Below, piece by piece: positions 47,205 to 62,291 of a stretch of 64,000 nt of DNA (position 1 is the first letter of the stretch; every line of letters begins with the position of its first letter). The notes under the pieces are model-generated. The model saw only the letters and a program-made list of their open reading frames with translations, was not told the origin of the DNA and ran no database searches. The position numbers and the translations under genes are program-made. Source of the stretch: Liquidambar formosana (taxonomy: Eukaryota > Streptophyta > Magnoliopsida > Saxifragales > Altingiaceae); assembly GCA_039720395.1 (NCBI GenBank), contig CM077822.1, positions 23,581,267 to 23,645,266 on the forward strand, read 5' to 3'.

Positions 47205-47440
47205 TTTTGATAACAGCCATAAAAACCGTCATCTTCTTTTGAGTGCTGTGATCAGAGTTCTCAGCGAAAAATTTTGGGCCTTATATGCTTAGAAAGCTCT
47301 TCGAATCAGCTTTCCAACGCAACAAACAGTGCCTTAATCGGATTTTTGTAGCTCAAGATATATGTGTTTTACTACAGGCTGTTCAGGTAGACTGCACTGT
47401 GCGGGATTAATGCAATCAGCATGTTATGGCTTGTTGGATG
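47205..47440 (+). mobile_element. LTR-retrotransposon leader fragment in CACTA-2
   Basis: Contains AGAAAGCTCTTCGAATCAGC with flanks GATCAGAGTTCT and ACTACAGGCTGTTCAGG, colinear with the minus strand of the copia-B leader at 42290-42500. It therefore derives from a related retroelement and is not a CACTA sequence. Confidence 0.75.
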
Positions 47441-48424
47441 AGATCCAAGCCACATATGGGGCTCCACTCTTCACCATAGGGATTATCCTTGATGGTGGAG
47501 GATTATACAAGGTCATTTGTGGCCATAGAACTCAAGGGCTGTTTGCCAAAAACCCCAAAACTTGGACTACCATAGCAGATTTTCGCGCACAACATGAATG
47601 TCATGGCAGCTGCTTGTATTATTCTCATTCAAAGTCATGGACATCTTCTTTTGACAGCCCCTAAATACATTACATGAATAAAATAAGGGGAAGTTGAGTG
47701 AGAAGTAATATAAGAATAGAATGATGGAAGTGGGTGAGTTGGTGGATATAATATTTATGGAGATGAAATGTTTTGAGACCACCAAGGCCACAAGAAGCAT
47801 GGCTGATGCTTCATATGGTAGGCCCCTTAATCATTCAAAGTCCCTCTTCTTAACATAGTGATTCCTCTTACAAGCTTATTTTGAAATGTTTGGGCTTTTT
47901 TTTTTTTTTTTTTTTGCATGTTTCATAGAACTGATGCAGAGGTAAATTGGTGTTAATTATGAGTTTATTCTTGATACTGATAAATAAAAAATGAATATTA
48001 ATTATTGGTTTTTTGTTTCAGGACTATAGTTAAGCTATCTCACTAGGTCTCATAGTCGACGAGAATGAGCTGTATTGCTAAGAGGTGCATGGAAGACTGA
48101 TGCGAGAAGCATGTTTTGATGTTACATTCCCTATTTTTTACTTTATTGTAACATTTATAGGATTTTGTTAGTTCACTTGACAAACAACTTAAACTGTGTG
48201 AATGTATGAATATCTATGGGATCATATTCAATCATATATAAATGGATGGTGGTCTTGACTTTTGATTCATTAATGATTATGGACTTGTTTCATTTGTTAG
48301 CTTGTGAAATATATATATGTCCTATTACTATTTGAAAAGCAGGAATCAAAGTGAAATTAACTTGAATGTGTGTATTTAAATTAGTTTTTATTGCGCTGAT
48401 TATATGCTATAAAAAGGTTGATGT
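47441..48424. other. CACTA-2 interior, non-coding
   Basis: The block at 47441-47660 may extend the retroelement fragment. The rest is AT-rich with a T-run near 47897-47916. No gene. Confidence 0.45.
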
Positions 48425-48429
48425 AAATG

Positions 48430-48790
48430 AGTTATAGACGGCGTGCAATACACGTCGTTAATAAGTTATTTACGACGCACATTGCAGGTCGTAAATAATA
48501 TAGGCATCCCAATGATATGGTTTTACACGACGTGCATTGTAAGTCGTGAATAAGTTATTCACGACGTGCATCGTAAGTCGTGAATAAGTTATTCACGACT
48601 TGCAATGCACGTCGTGAATAACGTATTCACGACTTGCAATGCGCGTCGTAAATAATGTATTCACGACGTACATTGTACGTCGTAAATGTGCCCGGACTTT
48701 CCACGGCATCGCGATGCACGACATGCGCCTGTGCGTCGTAAAAGGCCTTTCACGACGTGCTTCGCACGTCGTAAAAAGCCTTTTTTGTTG
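48430..48790. repeat. CACTA-2 right subterminal repeats
   Basis: At least ten copies of TATTCACGACTTGCA or CACGTCGTGAATA-like words in alternating orientation, so RNA from either strand would fold strongly. Confidence 0.92.
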
Positions 48791-49169
48791 TAGTGTTAGT
48801 ACAGAGATATATTTACAGTCTCAAAATTACAACCCTTTGTAATTTCATATTCTCAACTCTAACTCCATGGACATATTATGTAAATATAAATGATGCATAT
48901 AAACATAATAGAATAAGCCCTTTTATTAAATCAATAATAAATGTGACATATATAAATGAAATCAATTGATTGTTCCTAATCCCTAAACAATCATCTCTAT
49001 GATTGGCTCTAGGGCATAATCCTAACATTGGGAGATGATTATGAGCAATAACAATATTTTTCGATTTCGATTTGTAGGGAGGGATAATGTTTTTCCAATC
49101 GGGTTTTCTGAATAAATAATGGATGTGTGTATAATAATGTCAACCCTTGCGCAATTCTTGATTGTAGTG

Positions 49170-50045
49170 ATGGCAAACAACCACATAGATGCGATATATG
49201 ATAACATTGACAAGCTAAATGGGATCAACTATGACATATGACAAAGAAAAATAGAGTACTTCCTGAATGAGCTGGGCTTAGTTGAGACTTTGTCCAATTC
49301 TATGGTAGCCCCAAAAATTGAGGATGGGGTCACCAATGCTGCCGAATATCAAAGTAACCTTCTGGTTTACCAAAATTGGATGATGAAAGATCGTCGTGCG
49401 TGTTATATTATGATGATGCACATGCATGATGATCTTATTGGGGAGTATGAGAACTACCCAAATGCCAAGGAAATGTGGCAACATCTGAGGATTGCTTTCG
49501 GTTAGTAGATCATCGTCGCATTCTGCCTGGCACACATACAGTTTACATGTAAAATGACACTAGTGAAGAAGCTTCAATTGCGCATGTGGCGCATTCTACT
49601 TCTACATGATGTGATTTATATGCCTAGGATCTAGCATTGTTTACTTTCTGTTAAAGCATTATGAGATTTTGGATACTTTTATCAGCAGTTTGGATTTCAT
49701 TTTAGGAAATATTATTGTTGGACATGGTTTATTTTTGGATATTTCTTTAAAGTTGAAATGGTTTAAATAATATTTTTCATTGAGAAAGTGCTCCTGGATA
49801 TGTTGACCAGTATAATGATCTAACCTGTGAATGGGTATATGACCCTACACCGCCTTAATTTTGTATTTAAGGCCTTCCATCCTTGTTTTGAGATAGATTG
49901 CAATACGCGCTTTACTGCATTAAGCAGCGTATTTATTGATTTTAATTGGGAAGTATGTGTACTGCCCAATTACAAAGGATAATAAAGGTTACCCAAAATA
50001 ATGTGCTATAACTGTGAAAAGTTGAGATGCTTTGCTCGTGATTGC
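49170..50045 (+). pseudogene. gag: copia-A gag remnant
   Basis: The ATG at 49170 opens MANNHIDAIYDNIDKLNG, a copia gag start, but TGA follows at 49239-49241. The frame continues to 49505 (YFLNELGLVETLSN, YPNAKEMWQHLRIAFG) and then stops. A zinc knuckle CYNCEKLRCFARDC is left at 50001-50045, with Cys in place of the conserved His. It lies directly right of the copia-B insertion. Confidence 0.85.
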
Positions 50046-52700
50046 ACTGAGTCAAAGTAGGCATCCTTTTCACCAAACTCTCTCTGCTTTTGGGCATGTG
50101 ATCATAGTTTAGTTGCCTATTTTATTCTTGTGTGGATTGAAATACGGGAGCAATTGAATATGTATTATGAGATGGAGTACAGCTAGTAGATTATTGCCAC
50201 ATTTTTTGAGTTGGCACTCATAAGGTATATGGGTAATAGCACAAGTGTAGAACTTCTTGGAGTTGGTTTGACTAAACTCCAACTGTGCATAGGGCGCATA
50301 TTACTTCTACACCACATATTTTATGTGCTTAATAATTAATTCAATCTACTACCAGTTTAAGCATTTTTTAGATTTTGGATATTCTTTTATTTAGAAGTAA
50401 AAGGTTGGATCTTTATGATGGTATTGTTTAAGAACTATTTCACTTTAGAGATGATTATACGATTCTTTTCCGCCTTATAGCTTCTTGATCGCTAGAGTTA
50501 GTTCACTTAGACATTTGCGAACCTATGTACGTTGAGGCACATTCTGGCGACTCTTATTTTCTCATTTTTGATCGATAATTATGCGTGATATCAAGGACGC
50601 GAATACTTATCTGATCAGTTCAGTGGACTATCTAAGAAAAAGAGGATACGCAGATAACGCTATACTCTTGGCACTTCTCAGCATAATGGTGTAGCGGAGA
50701 ATAGGAATAAAACACTTCTAGATATGTCTAGACAGATGATAGCACAAGTCAACCCCCTCTATTCTTTTAAAGGGGATACTTTTTATGGCTGCTGCTTACA
50801 TACTTATGAAAGTGCCTTCTTGATCAATTATTTTCTTCAACCTCTTATGAGTTGTGGCATAGCAAAAAGCCCAATCTGTGGGGTATTTGCGCCCTTAGAA
50901 GGTCAGCAGATTTGTTCACATCGCTCTCTATGAGTGTGAGGAGCTTAACCCTAGAGTTATAAAGTACATGTTTTAAAATTGTTTTTAAAAAACTTTTCTT
51001 TGAAAGCTCAAAAAGTTATTTGATGTACGATGAACATCTTGATGGAGAAATGATTGACATAGAGTCGCGTAATGTTGATTTCATTAAGATAATGATTTCA
51101 CTAGCATAGGCTATATTAGTAAGAATCTTGACCTTTATGAGATAGAGGAGTGAGAAGACGTCTTACCATCTTCGAGCGAGGTGGGGAATGAGTTCCTCGT
51201 CTTATATTCGCTGAAGATAGTGGGAGTGGAGTGGTCTTCAACCCAGTGGGAGTGTCCCATTAGGTGTTCTGCAGGAAAATGTCCTGCAAAACCACTAAAG
51301 TTCTTAAATGTATAGGAGCAAATGTGGAAACCTTCCTCATCATCACTTTGAGATTAAAGGGGATTCCTTCCTATGTGCTTCTAGAGAAGATGATGAGCTG
51401 ACTTTCTATGAGAAAGCACTTTCTTCTCATGCTAGAGATAAGTGAATAACTGCTATGCAAGATGAGATGAGCTTAATAGATAGGAATAAGTTTGAGAGTT
51501 AGTTGATTTTCTACAATGGTAGATAATTCAATTAACAAGTAATAGGTGTACTACGTGGCAGAAAGTTATACCTAATGTGTAGGTATTTACTATGTAGAGA
51601 CATTCTCCCTAAGTGGTGAGTTTTGGCTCTATTCGCCGGATCCTAGCTATTGTCACATAAATGGATTTTTTGTAGATGGATGTTAAGATTACATTTCTCA
51701 GTGGAGAACTAGACATAAAATCTTTATGGATCAACCAGTGGGTTTTTGATCTTTATAGATTAACCAATGTGGGTTTTAAGGTCAAGGGACTAGAGCGCAA
51801 AATGTGTTTACTCACTGTTCCATCCATGGCCTTAAACAAACGTCTAGGCAATAATATTTAAGATTTCATGATTTTATTACCATTGTGGGTTTTTAGGATG
51901 ATTGAACACATTGCATGTATCTTTAATGGTCCAAGGGAAATATCCTTACTTTTCCATTGTATGTTGCTGACATTCTTATAGTTAGGAATGATATGGAGAC
52001 TTTAGTTGCCACTAAAGAGTGGTTGTTCTCTATTTTGAGATGAAGGACATGGGTGAAGCAAATTGTGTGCTAGGAGTTAAGATTGTTAGAAATCGTTTAG
52101 AGAACCTCCCCGGTTTGTCTCTAGAGACTTATATTAGGAAGATTCTTGAATATTTTCGTATGTATAACTCCAAACCCATTGACACTCGAATTCAAAAGAG
52201 CTGACCTTAATCTTAAACTAGTTTCCTAAAACTTATGAGGAAAAGAATCACATGTCCACAACACCATATGTAGTTGCTATAGGAGATCTGTAGTACGCGA
52301 TGTTATGTACGCGTCCAGACATCCGATCTATATTGTTAGTGGTTGTTATTAGAGTTTCTTTGAACCCGCACTATGGATAGTAGCGATTAGATTTCTTTGA
52401 TACCTACGTGGGACCGCTGACCTTGTCCTAGGTCACTATTGTGGAGACTCAGGACTAAGAGGTTATAGTGATCTAGATTAGGCTGTTTTAGAGATGTGCT
52501 TGAGTCCACCTCAGGTTTTGCGTTTATCTTTGGAGGTGAATATGCTTTTATTGTGATATAAAGCAACTCGCATTGCCTTGTCTTTAGTGGAGTCGAAGAA
52601 TTAGATTGCTAAGCGGTTGTTCGAGAAGTTGCTTGGTTGAGTTGACCTTTGCAACGTCTAGGCTTTACAACTCATGAGGAGATTGTAAGTCTGATTATGT
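50046..52700 (+). pseudogene. pol: copia-A pol remnant (integrase, RT, RNase H)
   Basis: Multiple frames and stops. The integrase core is visible at about 50500-50740 (SQHNGVAENRNKTLLDMSRQ). RT appears at 51676-51720 (MDVKITFLSGELD) and 52025-52200 (YFEMKDMGEANCVLGVKIVR, ILEYFRMYNSKPIDT). An RNase H trace (YSDLD) lies near 52460. The copia order integrase-RT-RNase H is kept. The protease and the catalytic YVDD region were not found intact. Confidence 0.85.
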
Positions 52701-53964
52701 ATCAGTCCTAGAGTATGCGAATGGATCCCAATTATTTTGAACTACATTTAAGATATGGTTGCGCAAAGGGGAAGAGGTCTCGAGTCATATCTCCACTAGC
52801 ATCGTAGTGGCTAATCCTTTGATTAAGCTAATTGCTAGAAATGCTTTCCCTTCTCATGTGAGGAGAATGGGATTTCGTAGGATTTGATGTGCTCAGAAAT
52901 TATATTTGTGATTGATACTATTATTATTGAGATATGATATTCATTCCTTTTGTTTTAGTACATGGGTTGTTTATATCATTTGTACACACATCTTTGTAAT
53001 GTTACCGGGCTTGAATCGACCCACTCGCATGGGTGATTCACCTTGGCGCTGAGTTAGCGAGCAAGATGAGATATTTATATCTTTAGTGCTTAGTTGGCGA
53101 GCAAGATATACAGTTGCTATATTATATGTCACCTTAGATTGAGCTAAGATGAGATCTCTATTAGATCGATCATGGAGATTTTCCACAAACTCTATGTAGC
53201 CCGCCTAATAGCTGAATGTGAGATTTCAGACATGTGCTGAAAGAACGACTGGGCTGGAAAACTCAGGTCAGGCGCTTGAGTAGCAATTGGACTAAGATTC
53301 GTATGGCGTTCTTTTGTTTTTACTTATAGTGACATACTCATGTTTATGAGTTAAACACCATAGCATACATTTCATACTGTATGTGCTTTATGCCGACTGA
53401 TGGTAGGAGTGATGAATGGATCCCTGTTTCATCACTGTGTGAGCCATATGGATCGCCATGATCCAACTTTATACCCTTTTTGACCTGAGACGATGTCATG
53501 AAAAGGATACTTGATGACGCTACTTTAGCGTGTTTTCCAAAGGCCAGGAAACAATTCGGTCTTATGGAGGCATGTCTAGGAAAGCAGTTGAGTTGAATTG
53601 AATTGGCAGGAGGGCTTAGGGAAGATGATTTGATACTATACCATGTTTTGTGACTCATTAGCTGCGCAGCGTCTATGTCGTATTTTGTTACGATATGAGA
53701 CATGGGTACATTACATATGTGGGATACAGCACTGCTTTTATGTTTATATGAGGGATTAGAGAGTGTTTATTCGGTGTTTTATGAATTGTCTAGGGTATAT
53801 GCGAGATACTTTCGAGTAATGCGTTCTTGTTAGTTTGGTGATACTTAACATTTATGCTCCTGTAGTTGTATGTTCTTCTCGTGAGGTCGCACGCTCCATT
53901 TCCTGTATGAGGAGATGAATGTTGAGAGATAAAGAAATTATGGAGATAACTCACCCACGTGGGC
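52701..53964 (+). other. copia-A 3' internal region
   Basis: Degraded end of pol and 3' untranslated sequence. A diverged direct repeat GCTTAGTTGGCGAGCAAGAT lies near 53050-53110. No intact frame. Confidence 0.6.
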
Positions 53965-53974
53965 AAGTGGGAGA
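53965..53974 (+). other. copia-A polypurine tract
   Basis: AAGTGGGAGA directly before the 3' LTR TG. Confidence 0.85.
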
Positions 53975-54459
53975 TGTTAATATATGGGTCATTGGGTCGT
54001 GACCCGAACCCATGGTCCGCCCATGTGTGAGTGTTGGACCCAAGTGGTTAAGTGCCCTATTTCATGAGGTTTCCTAATTGTACTTGGAAACCAAGTCCTG
54101 CTAGGGTTTGAACTGTGGAATAGGGGCACATATATATTGAATGTCTCTCTTAGTGATTGAGAAACACCACAACACAGAAATACAACAGCCTCCATTGTTT
54201 TCTCTCTAGTATTCTCTCTCTAGGATCATCATTGTTGCCTAGTGGACTTGGTACTGTGGATTACGTGGGAGGACTCTAGTAGTGATCCCTACGGCTTTCA
54301 CGACATTGAAGAGCATACACGGAGGTCAGCCTCGCAGTGGAGGAGCAAGCATTCGTGCAGCGGCTATGTGGGGCTCGTAACAACGACCAACAAACTTCCT
54401 CAGGTCTCTTCCGCTTAAGGTACGTCCTTGGACCCATTCACTACTACAATAATAGAAAT

Positions 54460-54640
54460 AGATCACGGTGGGGACACACAAAAAGATCACAATTTTATAA
54501 ATAACTGTGATCTTATGTGTGAGAAAATTAATTGATCACGGTTTTAAGAAAAAATGTGATGCTTTTAAGAGTTTTAATCTCACTTTTTAAAAAACCGTGA
54601 TCAAAGGGTAACAAAATATATCACGGTTTTACTTAAAACG
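54460..54640. repeat. CACTA-3 left subterminal repeats
   Basis: GATCACGG(T/TT) words in both orientations at about 54463, 54484, 54534, 54597 and 54620. Confidence 0.85.
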
Positions 54641-56243
54641 TGGTCTTTATTGAAAGATTTTTTTCCCAATTAAAAATCAGCTTCCTCTTCCCACAAAAAA
54701 AGGCGTGCTTTTTTTCCTCACTTCCCTAAACCCACGACCCACTCTCTCTCCATTCTCCCATCTCTCAAACCCTAACCCTCCACTTAATAAACACAGGAAT
54801 CGCATAACAACGACGCTGTTGAGCCCCTATTACACGACCCCATCGTACAGCCGGCGGTGTTCACTATTGCAATCGGAACAGGAGAGGACGACGATGCTAT
54901 TTGCAAAATCGATACTCCCTTTCCAAACCCCACACCCACCCCCAATCTTGCAACCCTCTTCTCCTGAAAATCTAATTCTCTCTCTCACTCTCTCAAAAGC
55001 CTCTTCTCCCCAAAACTACGGTGCTCTAGGTGACGAAGGAACAAGGCTTGACGAAGCAACAGGGGATTCTTTCGATCACGAATAGGGGCTCTTCGACATC
55101 CATGTCAGTTTTCTAACTTTATTATTCTCCTTAATTTTTTTATTCTTTTCCAAATTTAAGTTAGGGTTTCTTCCTCATTAGAAAAATGGGCTTAGTGTGT
55201 ATATATATATACACAAGAACTGGTGACATGGGTCATGGATCCGACGGCCTGAAAAATCCAATCAACTGGTATTAGGTGACATGGCTATAAGTATATTGAT
55301 TGCGTAAATGTAAAGAAACTAAACTCGTGTTGAAATATCCAGGATTTCTTGGTGACCTTTAATGTTCAATTCAAAATTTCACTTTCTGCCCTGCTTTATG
55401 ACTTATGTTTGTACCTTTCTTATTGTAATTTTCCTTTAGTTCTTCATATTCTTAGTTTGGTCTAACATAGAATTGTTGTCTAACATAGAATTGTCTCTGT
55501 GGATTAATTTTCTACAAATTCCCAATGTATAGTATATTATGATGCTGATGCTATGATTTTCGTTGCTTTAACAACTTATTTTCATGAGGAAATCATATGA
55601 CCTACGGCTTTATTTTTATCTTATTTTTTTGTGTGCTGGTTGTTAAATTTTTTTCAATTCTGCTGTCTTGAGATTGTCAGGTTGCACAGTTTTTTTAATC
55701 TTCTTTTTACTTTGTGTGTATGTGTGTGTGCGTGTGTGTGGGTGTGTAGGAAAGGGGGCCTAACTGGTTGTACAGGTTCCCCCCTTTGGATGGCTAAATG
55801 GCTAATGCTTGATTCTATTAAATCCTTTTATTGGTGGCTGAAATGATCCCCCAGTTTGGTTATCTCTTATTGTCCAGGAGGGAGAGTGGTTCTTAAAGTA
55901 ATCAAATACATTGCTTGGTAAACCGGATAAACCCACTCGAACCATCTGGGTTTTGACGGAACTGGTATTTAAACTAAGAGACTAAGAGAGTTGGGTTTGG
56001 AAAGGAAGCTAAGAGAGAGGGTTGGGTTGGGGCGGGGCTTGGGTATTGGGTATTGGGTATTGGAGGAGAAGAGAACCAATTTGTGGGAGGAATAGGTTGT
56101 GTGTTGGAATTGTAATTAGGTTTTGTAGTGTGCTGACATCAGGGGAGAGCTTTTTTTTTTTTTTTTTTCAAAAACTTAAAAGCCACTGATTGATTGTTAT
56201 TTTCAGTGGAGTGGTCGCCATTAGAGGAAAAGGAGAAAATATG

Positions 56244-56279
<36 letters not shown>

Positions 56280-58019
56280 ATTCTGGAAAATTTGAGGGTT
56301 GGCGGTTGCCACCCCTAGCATCCAGGTGGCTTCACCCTTGGTTGTTTTACTGGTTTGGTGTTTGTTCTTCTTCTTTGTAGTTTATGCAGTTTTTATTTAA
56401 TAAAATATTGCCTTTTGCTGAAAAAAAAAAAAAAAGAAAAAAGAAAAAATAATGTGCCATATAAATTAAACTCATCCAAGATTATAAGGGAAATGTTGTA
56501 GTTAGATGTAATGTTGGTGGCTTGGAAATCCTTTTATTTTTCAAATGGCAGAAAGTTAATCTTAATCCTGTTACCTACCTTTTATCCTTCTTTACAGTTC
56601 CATCTTCTGTAGCTAGTAGACTGGCAGAAACTCTTGTGGGTTGACAAGGGCTGGGTTTAAATATCATTTATTGAGATAGGATAAGGTGTGCTATTTTTTT
56701 TTTCTTTTTTTTACAGAAGTTAATTTGGAAATTAGACCAATGGAATACTTTAGTTCACTTTGTTGGGAAAGTGGCTTTAAAGATATGATTTTGACTTAAT
56801 AGATTGTTGATGAGGTGGTGATAGCCAAATATCGACTGACCAAGTGAGTAGTAATTTCTAGGAAACTCAAGGTATGGTGCTCCCTAATGTTTGTGGGCTT
56901 TGGAGACATCTAAAGAAGGGACTTATTTGAGGAGAGGGATTAAGGTGGAGGTGCGTAATGGGTTGACAACTAGATTCCGGAATGTGTGATCTATTTTGAT
57001 TATTGTAGTAATGAAGGGCCATGAGCCTCTAAGATTATAAGATTTCCTCTTTTGTATATGTAAACATATCTATATCTATAGGATTGTGTCTGCTGTTATT
57101 TATTCATTTACCGTCTATTTGGACCTTGGATTCCACTAAGGGAAAAAAGGGGAAGGGAAAAACAATTAAAAGGAAAATAGAAAATTTTTGTCGTCTCATC
57201 CATCTCAGTTTTTTTTTTTTTTTCTTTTCCCATGAACTAAACAATGTACAGGGTTAATATCTTGTATGTTCTGAAGTTTTTTCAATGGCTTGATTGTGTT
57301 TGCTAGTTAAAATAGTTGGTCAAGAGGTTGTTAAAATAGTTGGTTGATAAGAAAGTATATAGATAATTCTTAAAATTTTGTTATTGATCCATTTTGTTCC
57401 ATGTTCTGGATTACAATATGTTTTGTGTGCACTATGGGTTGAATGTTTATATAACTTTTATCTAGTGGTAAGTTTGTGCACTCTTGTGAAAGTGTCTTGT
57501 GCTTAGGATATGTTTTTGAATTAGTGTATGCTTGACCAAATTATTGCTTGTTAGTGACCAAATTATTGTTGTTGTCTTTGGTGGTGGTTGCAGGTTATGT
57601 TATTGAATTCACTTGGAAGGCTCGAAAGGAAGAAGTCCTTGGATTTTCTTTTTTGTATGGAGAGAACTTGATATTTTTTGCAAGTGGGGGCACGTCTTCA
57701 TAGGTTTTAGGATAGGTTTTTTTTTTTTTTTTTTTCCCTAAAAGAAAATTAGAATAAAATACTTCGTTAGTTTGAGATTCGTGCATCAAATTGGTAGTAG
57801 TTTGAATATTTGATGTATTTGTAATATTTCTCTGTCTTACGACAATTTTGACATGTGTGCCTTTTACTTAATGGAAATTTTTATTTACAATGTTTGAATT
57901 GTATTTGCATGATGAATTCAACAATTAAATGTAATTTTAAGAACAGGTTCCTCACCCCCGGCCTAGAAGTCATATAGGTTCTCAAATGAAAATTTTCATT
58001 TTTTTTTAAAAAATAAAAG
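54641..58019. other. CACTA-3 interior, mostly non-coding
   Basis: 54700-55110 is GC-richer, Pro/Ser-rich in translation and resembles a 5' leader plus first exon (a 126-codon frame at 54705-55085), but I recognise no product. Microsatellites: (TG)n near 55715-55745 and (CA)n(TA)n at 56244-56278. A poly(A)-tailed segment ends at 56432 and looks like a short retroposon. The remainder is featureless. Confidence 0.5.
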
Positions 58020-58235
58020 AGAATAGATCACGGTTTTTTCTTGTGATCTTTTTGGAATAAAGATCACGGTTGATCATAAAATCGTGATCTTTAGTAAAAA
58101 AAGATCACGGTAAAAAACCGTGATCTAATGTGGGTACTTTAGATCACACCTGAATAGATCACGCTTTTGGTTAAAAATGATCACGGTTAAAAATTGTGAT
58201 TTATTGTAATAGATCACAATTTTTAACTGTGATCT
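58020..58235. repeat. CACTA-3 right subterminal repeats
   Basis: About ten AGATCACGGTT/AACCGTGATCT words in alternating orientation, for example the perfect pair around 58100-58125. Confidence 0.9.
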
Positions 58236-58301
58236 ATTTTGATTATTGTAGTAGTGATTATTGAGTGCTATATGCAGTAGATATAGCGTATTTACCTGAA
58301 A

Positions 58302-61700
<3,399 letters not shown>

Positions 61701-61705
61701 ATAGA

Positions 61706-62291
61706 GGTAAAGATCTCCAGCCATGTAAGCCAAATTAGGTGTGTAATTGCTATTTTAGCACATGTTACAGTGCTAAATGCTATAATTTAGCACAATGTGC
61801 TCCAATGATGTAAATAAACGTAGTGTGCTATTTTTTGCCACAACTTCAACTCTTTCCACAGATTTAAGGTCTCGTATGATAATGAATGAGGTATATGGTA
61901 GATCAAATGCAATGTTGTTTGAGTGGGATGAATGAGTTAAAAAAAGGGTATGTTTTCTGATTTTTATTTATTTTTTATTTTTTTATATATAAGATTTCAA
62001 TATTATTTTTGAAAATATTGTATTTATTTATGGGCTGTTTGGTCACTGAGAAAATTTTAGAAGAAAAGCGTAGGAAAAGAAATTGCTTGTGCATTTGGTT
62101 GTTGAGAAAGGGAGCAAAAGCTAACATGGCAAATATAACAATAGCTCACCCTTGTGCCAAATATAGCACAAGGGTGAGCTATTGCTATATTTAGCACATG
62201 CATTTAGCACACCATTGGAGCATCCCAACTTGTGCTAAATGCTATAATATAGCAATAGCACACCATATAGCTCATCCTTGGAGATGCTCTT
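61706..62291. mobile_element. TIR element with GAGCATCTCCA-type end
   Basis: The right end inverted reads GAGCATCTCCAAGGATGAGC, the left AGATCTCCAGCCATGTAAGC. Both continue into words of the form TGTGCTAAATGCTATAATTTAG. Similar ends occur on many plant MITEs. No target duplication could be fixed, so the superfamily is open. Confidence 0.5.

Larger units (their letters stand above)
44185..48795 (+). mobile_element. CACTA-2, nested in the copia-B LTR
   Basis: TIR CACTACAACAAAA with its inverse, 3-bp target duplication TTA (44182-44184, 48796-48798). The uninterrupted site is visible in the other LTR at about 36028. It is 4,611 bp. Both ends carry dense ACGACGTGC/GTCGTAAAT words. No transposase was recognised. 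The interior has exon-like GC-richer pieces, a LINE 3' end and a retroelement leader fragment. The first 12 bases of its TIR match CACTA-1. Confidence 0.94.
34591..49027 (-). mobile_element. copia-B, Ty1/copia retrotransposon inserted in copia-A
   Basis: Bounded by a perfect 5-bp duplication TTGGG (34586-34590 and 49028-49032). The minus-strand order is 5' LTR (right), Met-tRNA primer site, long leader, gag, broken integrase, reverse transcriptase and RNase H, polypurine tract and 3' LTR (left). It is about 9.8 kb without CACTA-2. LTR identity is high (roughly ten differences in 1,670 bp), so the insertion is young, yet pol is shortened and full of stops. It was therefore probably moved by proteins from a relative. 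Confidence 0.94.
42745..49027 (-). repeat. copia-B 5' LTR, split by CACTA-2
   Basis: Pieces 42745-44181 and 48796-49027 together equal the left LTR. The insertion duplicated TTA. The first base pair of the inner end is mutated (TATTGGG instead of TGTTGGG). Confidence 0.93.
54439..58256 (+). mobile_element. CACTA-3, nested in the copia-A 3' LTR
   Basis: Ends CACTACTACAATAAT with inverse, 3-bp duplication ATT (54436-54438, 58257-58259). The empty site is seen in the 5' LTR (GGACCCATTATTGAG). It is 3,818 bp without transposase. Subterminal AGATCACGGTT words mark both ends. The TIR differs from CACTA-1 and CACTA-2 after CACTAC, so it is a separate family. Confidence 0.94.
32597..58296 (+). mobile_element. 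copia-A, Ty1/copia retrotransposon, heavily nested
   Basis: Bounded by a perfect 5-bp target duplication TGAAA (32592-32596 and 58297-58301). It has two LTRs, a Met-tRNA primer site, a degraded gag and pol in the plus orientation, and a polypurine tract. Removing copia-B and CACTA-3 with their target copies leaves about 7.4 kb, a normal copia size. The LTRs differ at roughly 30 positions by eye and the coding region is full of stops, so it is old and inactive. Confidence 0.93.
53975..58296 (+). repeat. copia-A 3' LTR, split by CACTA-3
   Basis: Pieces 53975-54438 and 58260-58296 together match the 5' LTR, with a ~20-bp duplication (TTCTCTCTCTAG) absent from the 5' copy. The final base is C instead of A. 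Confidence 0.92.
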
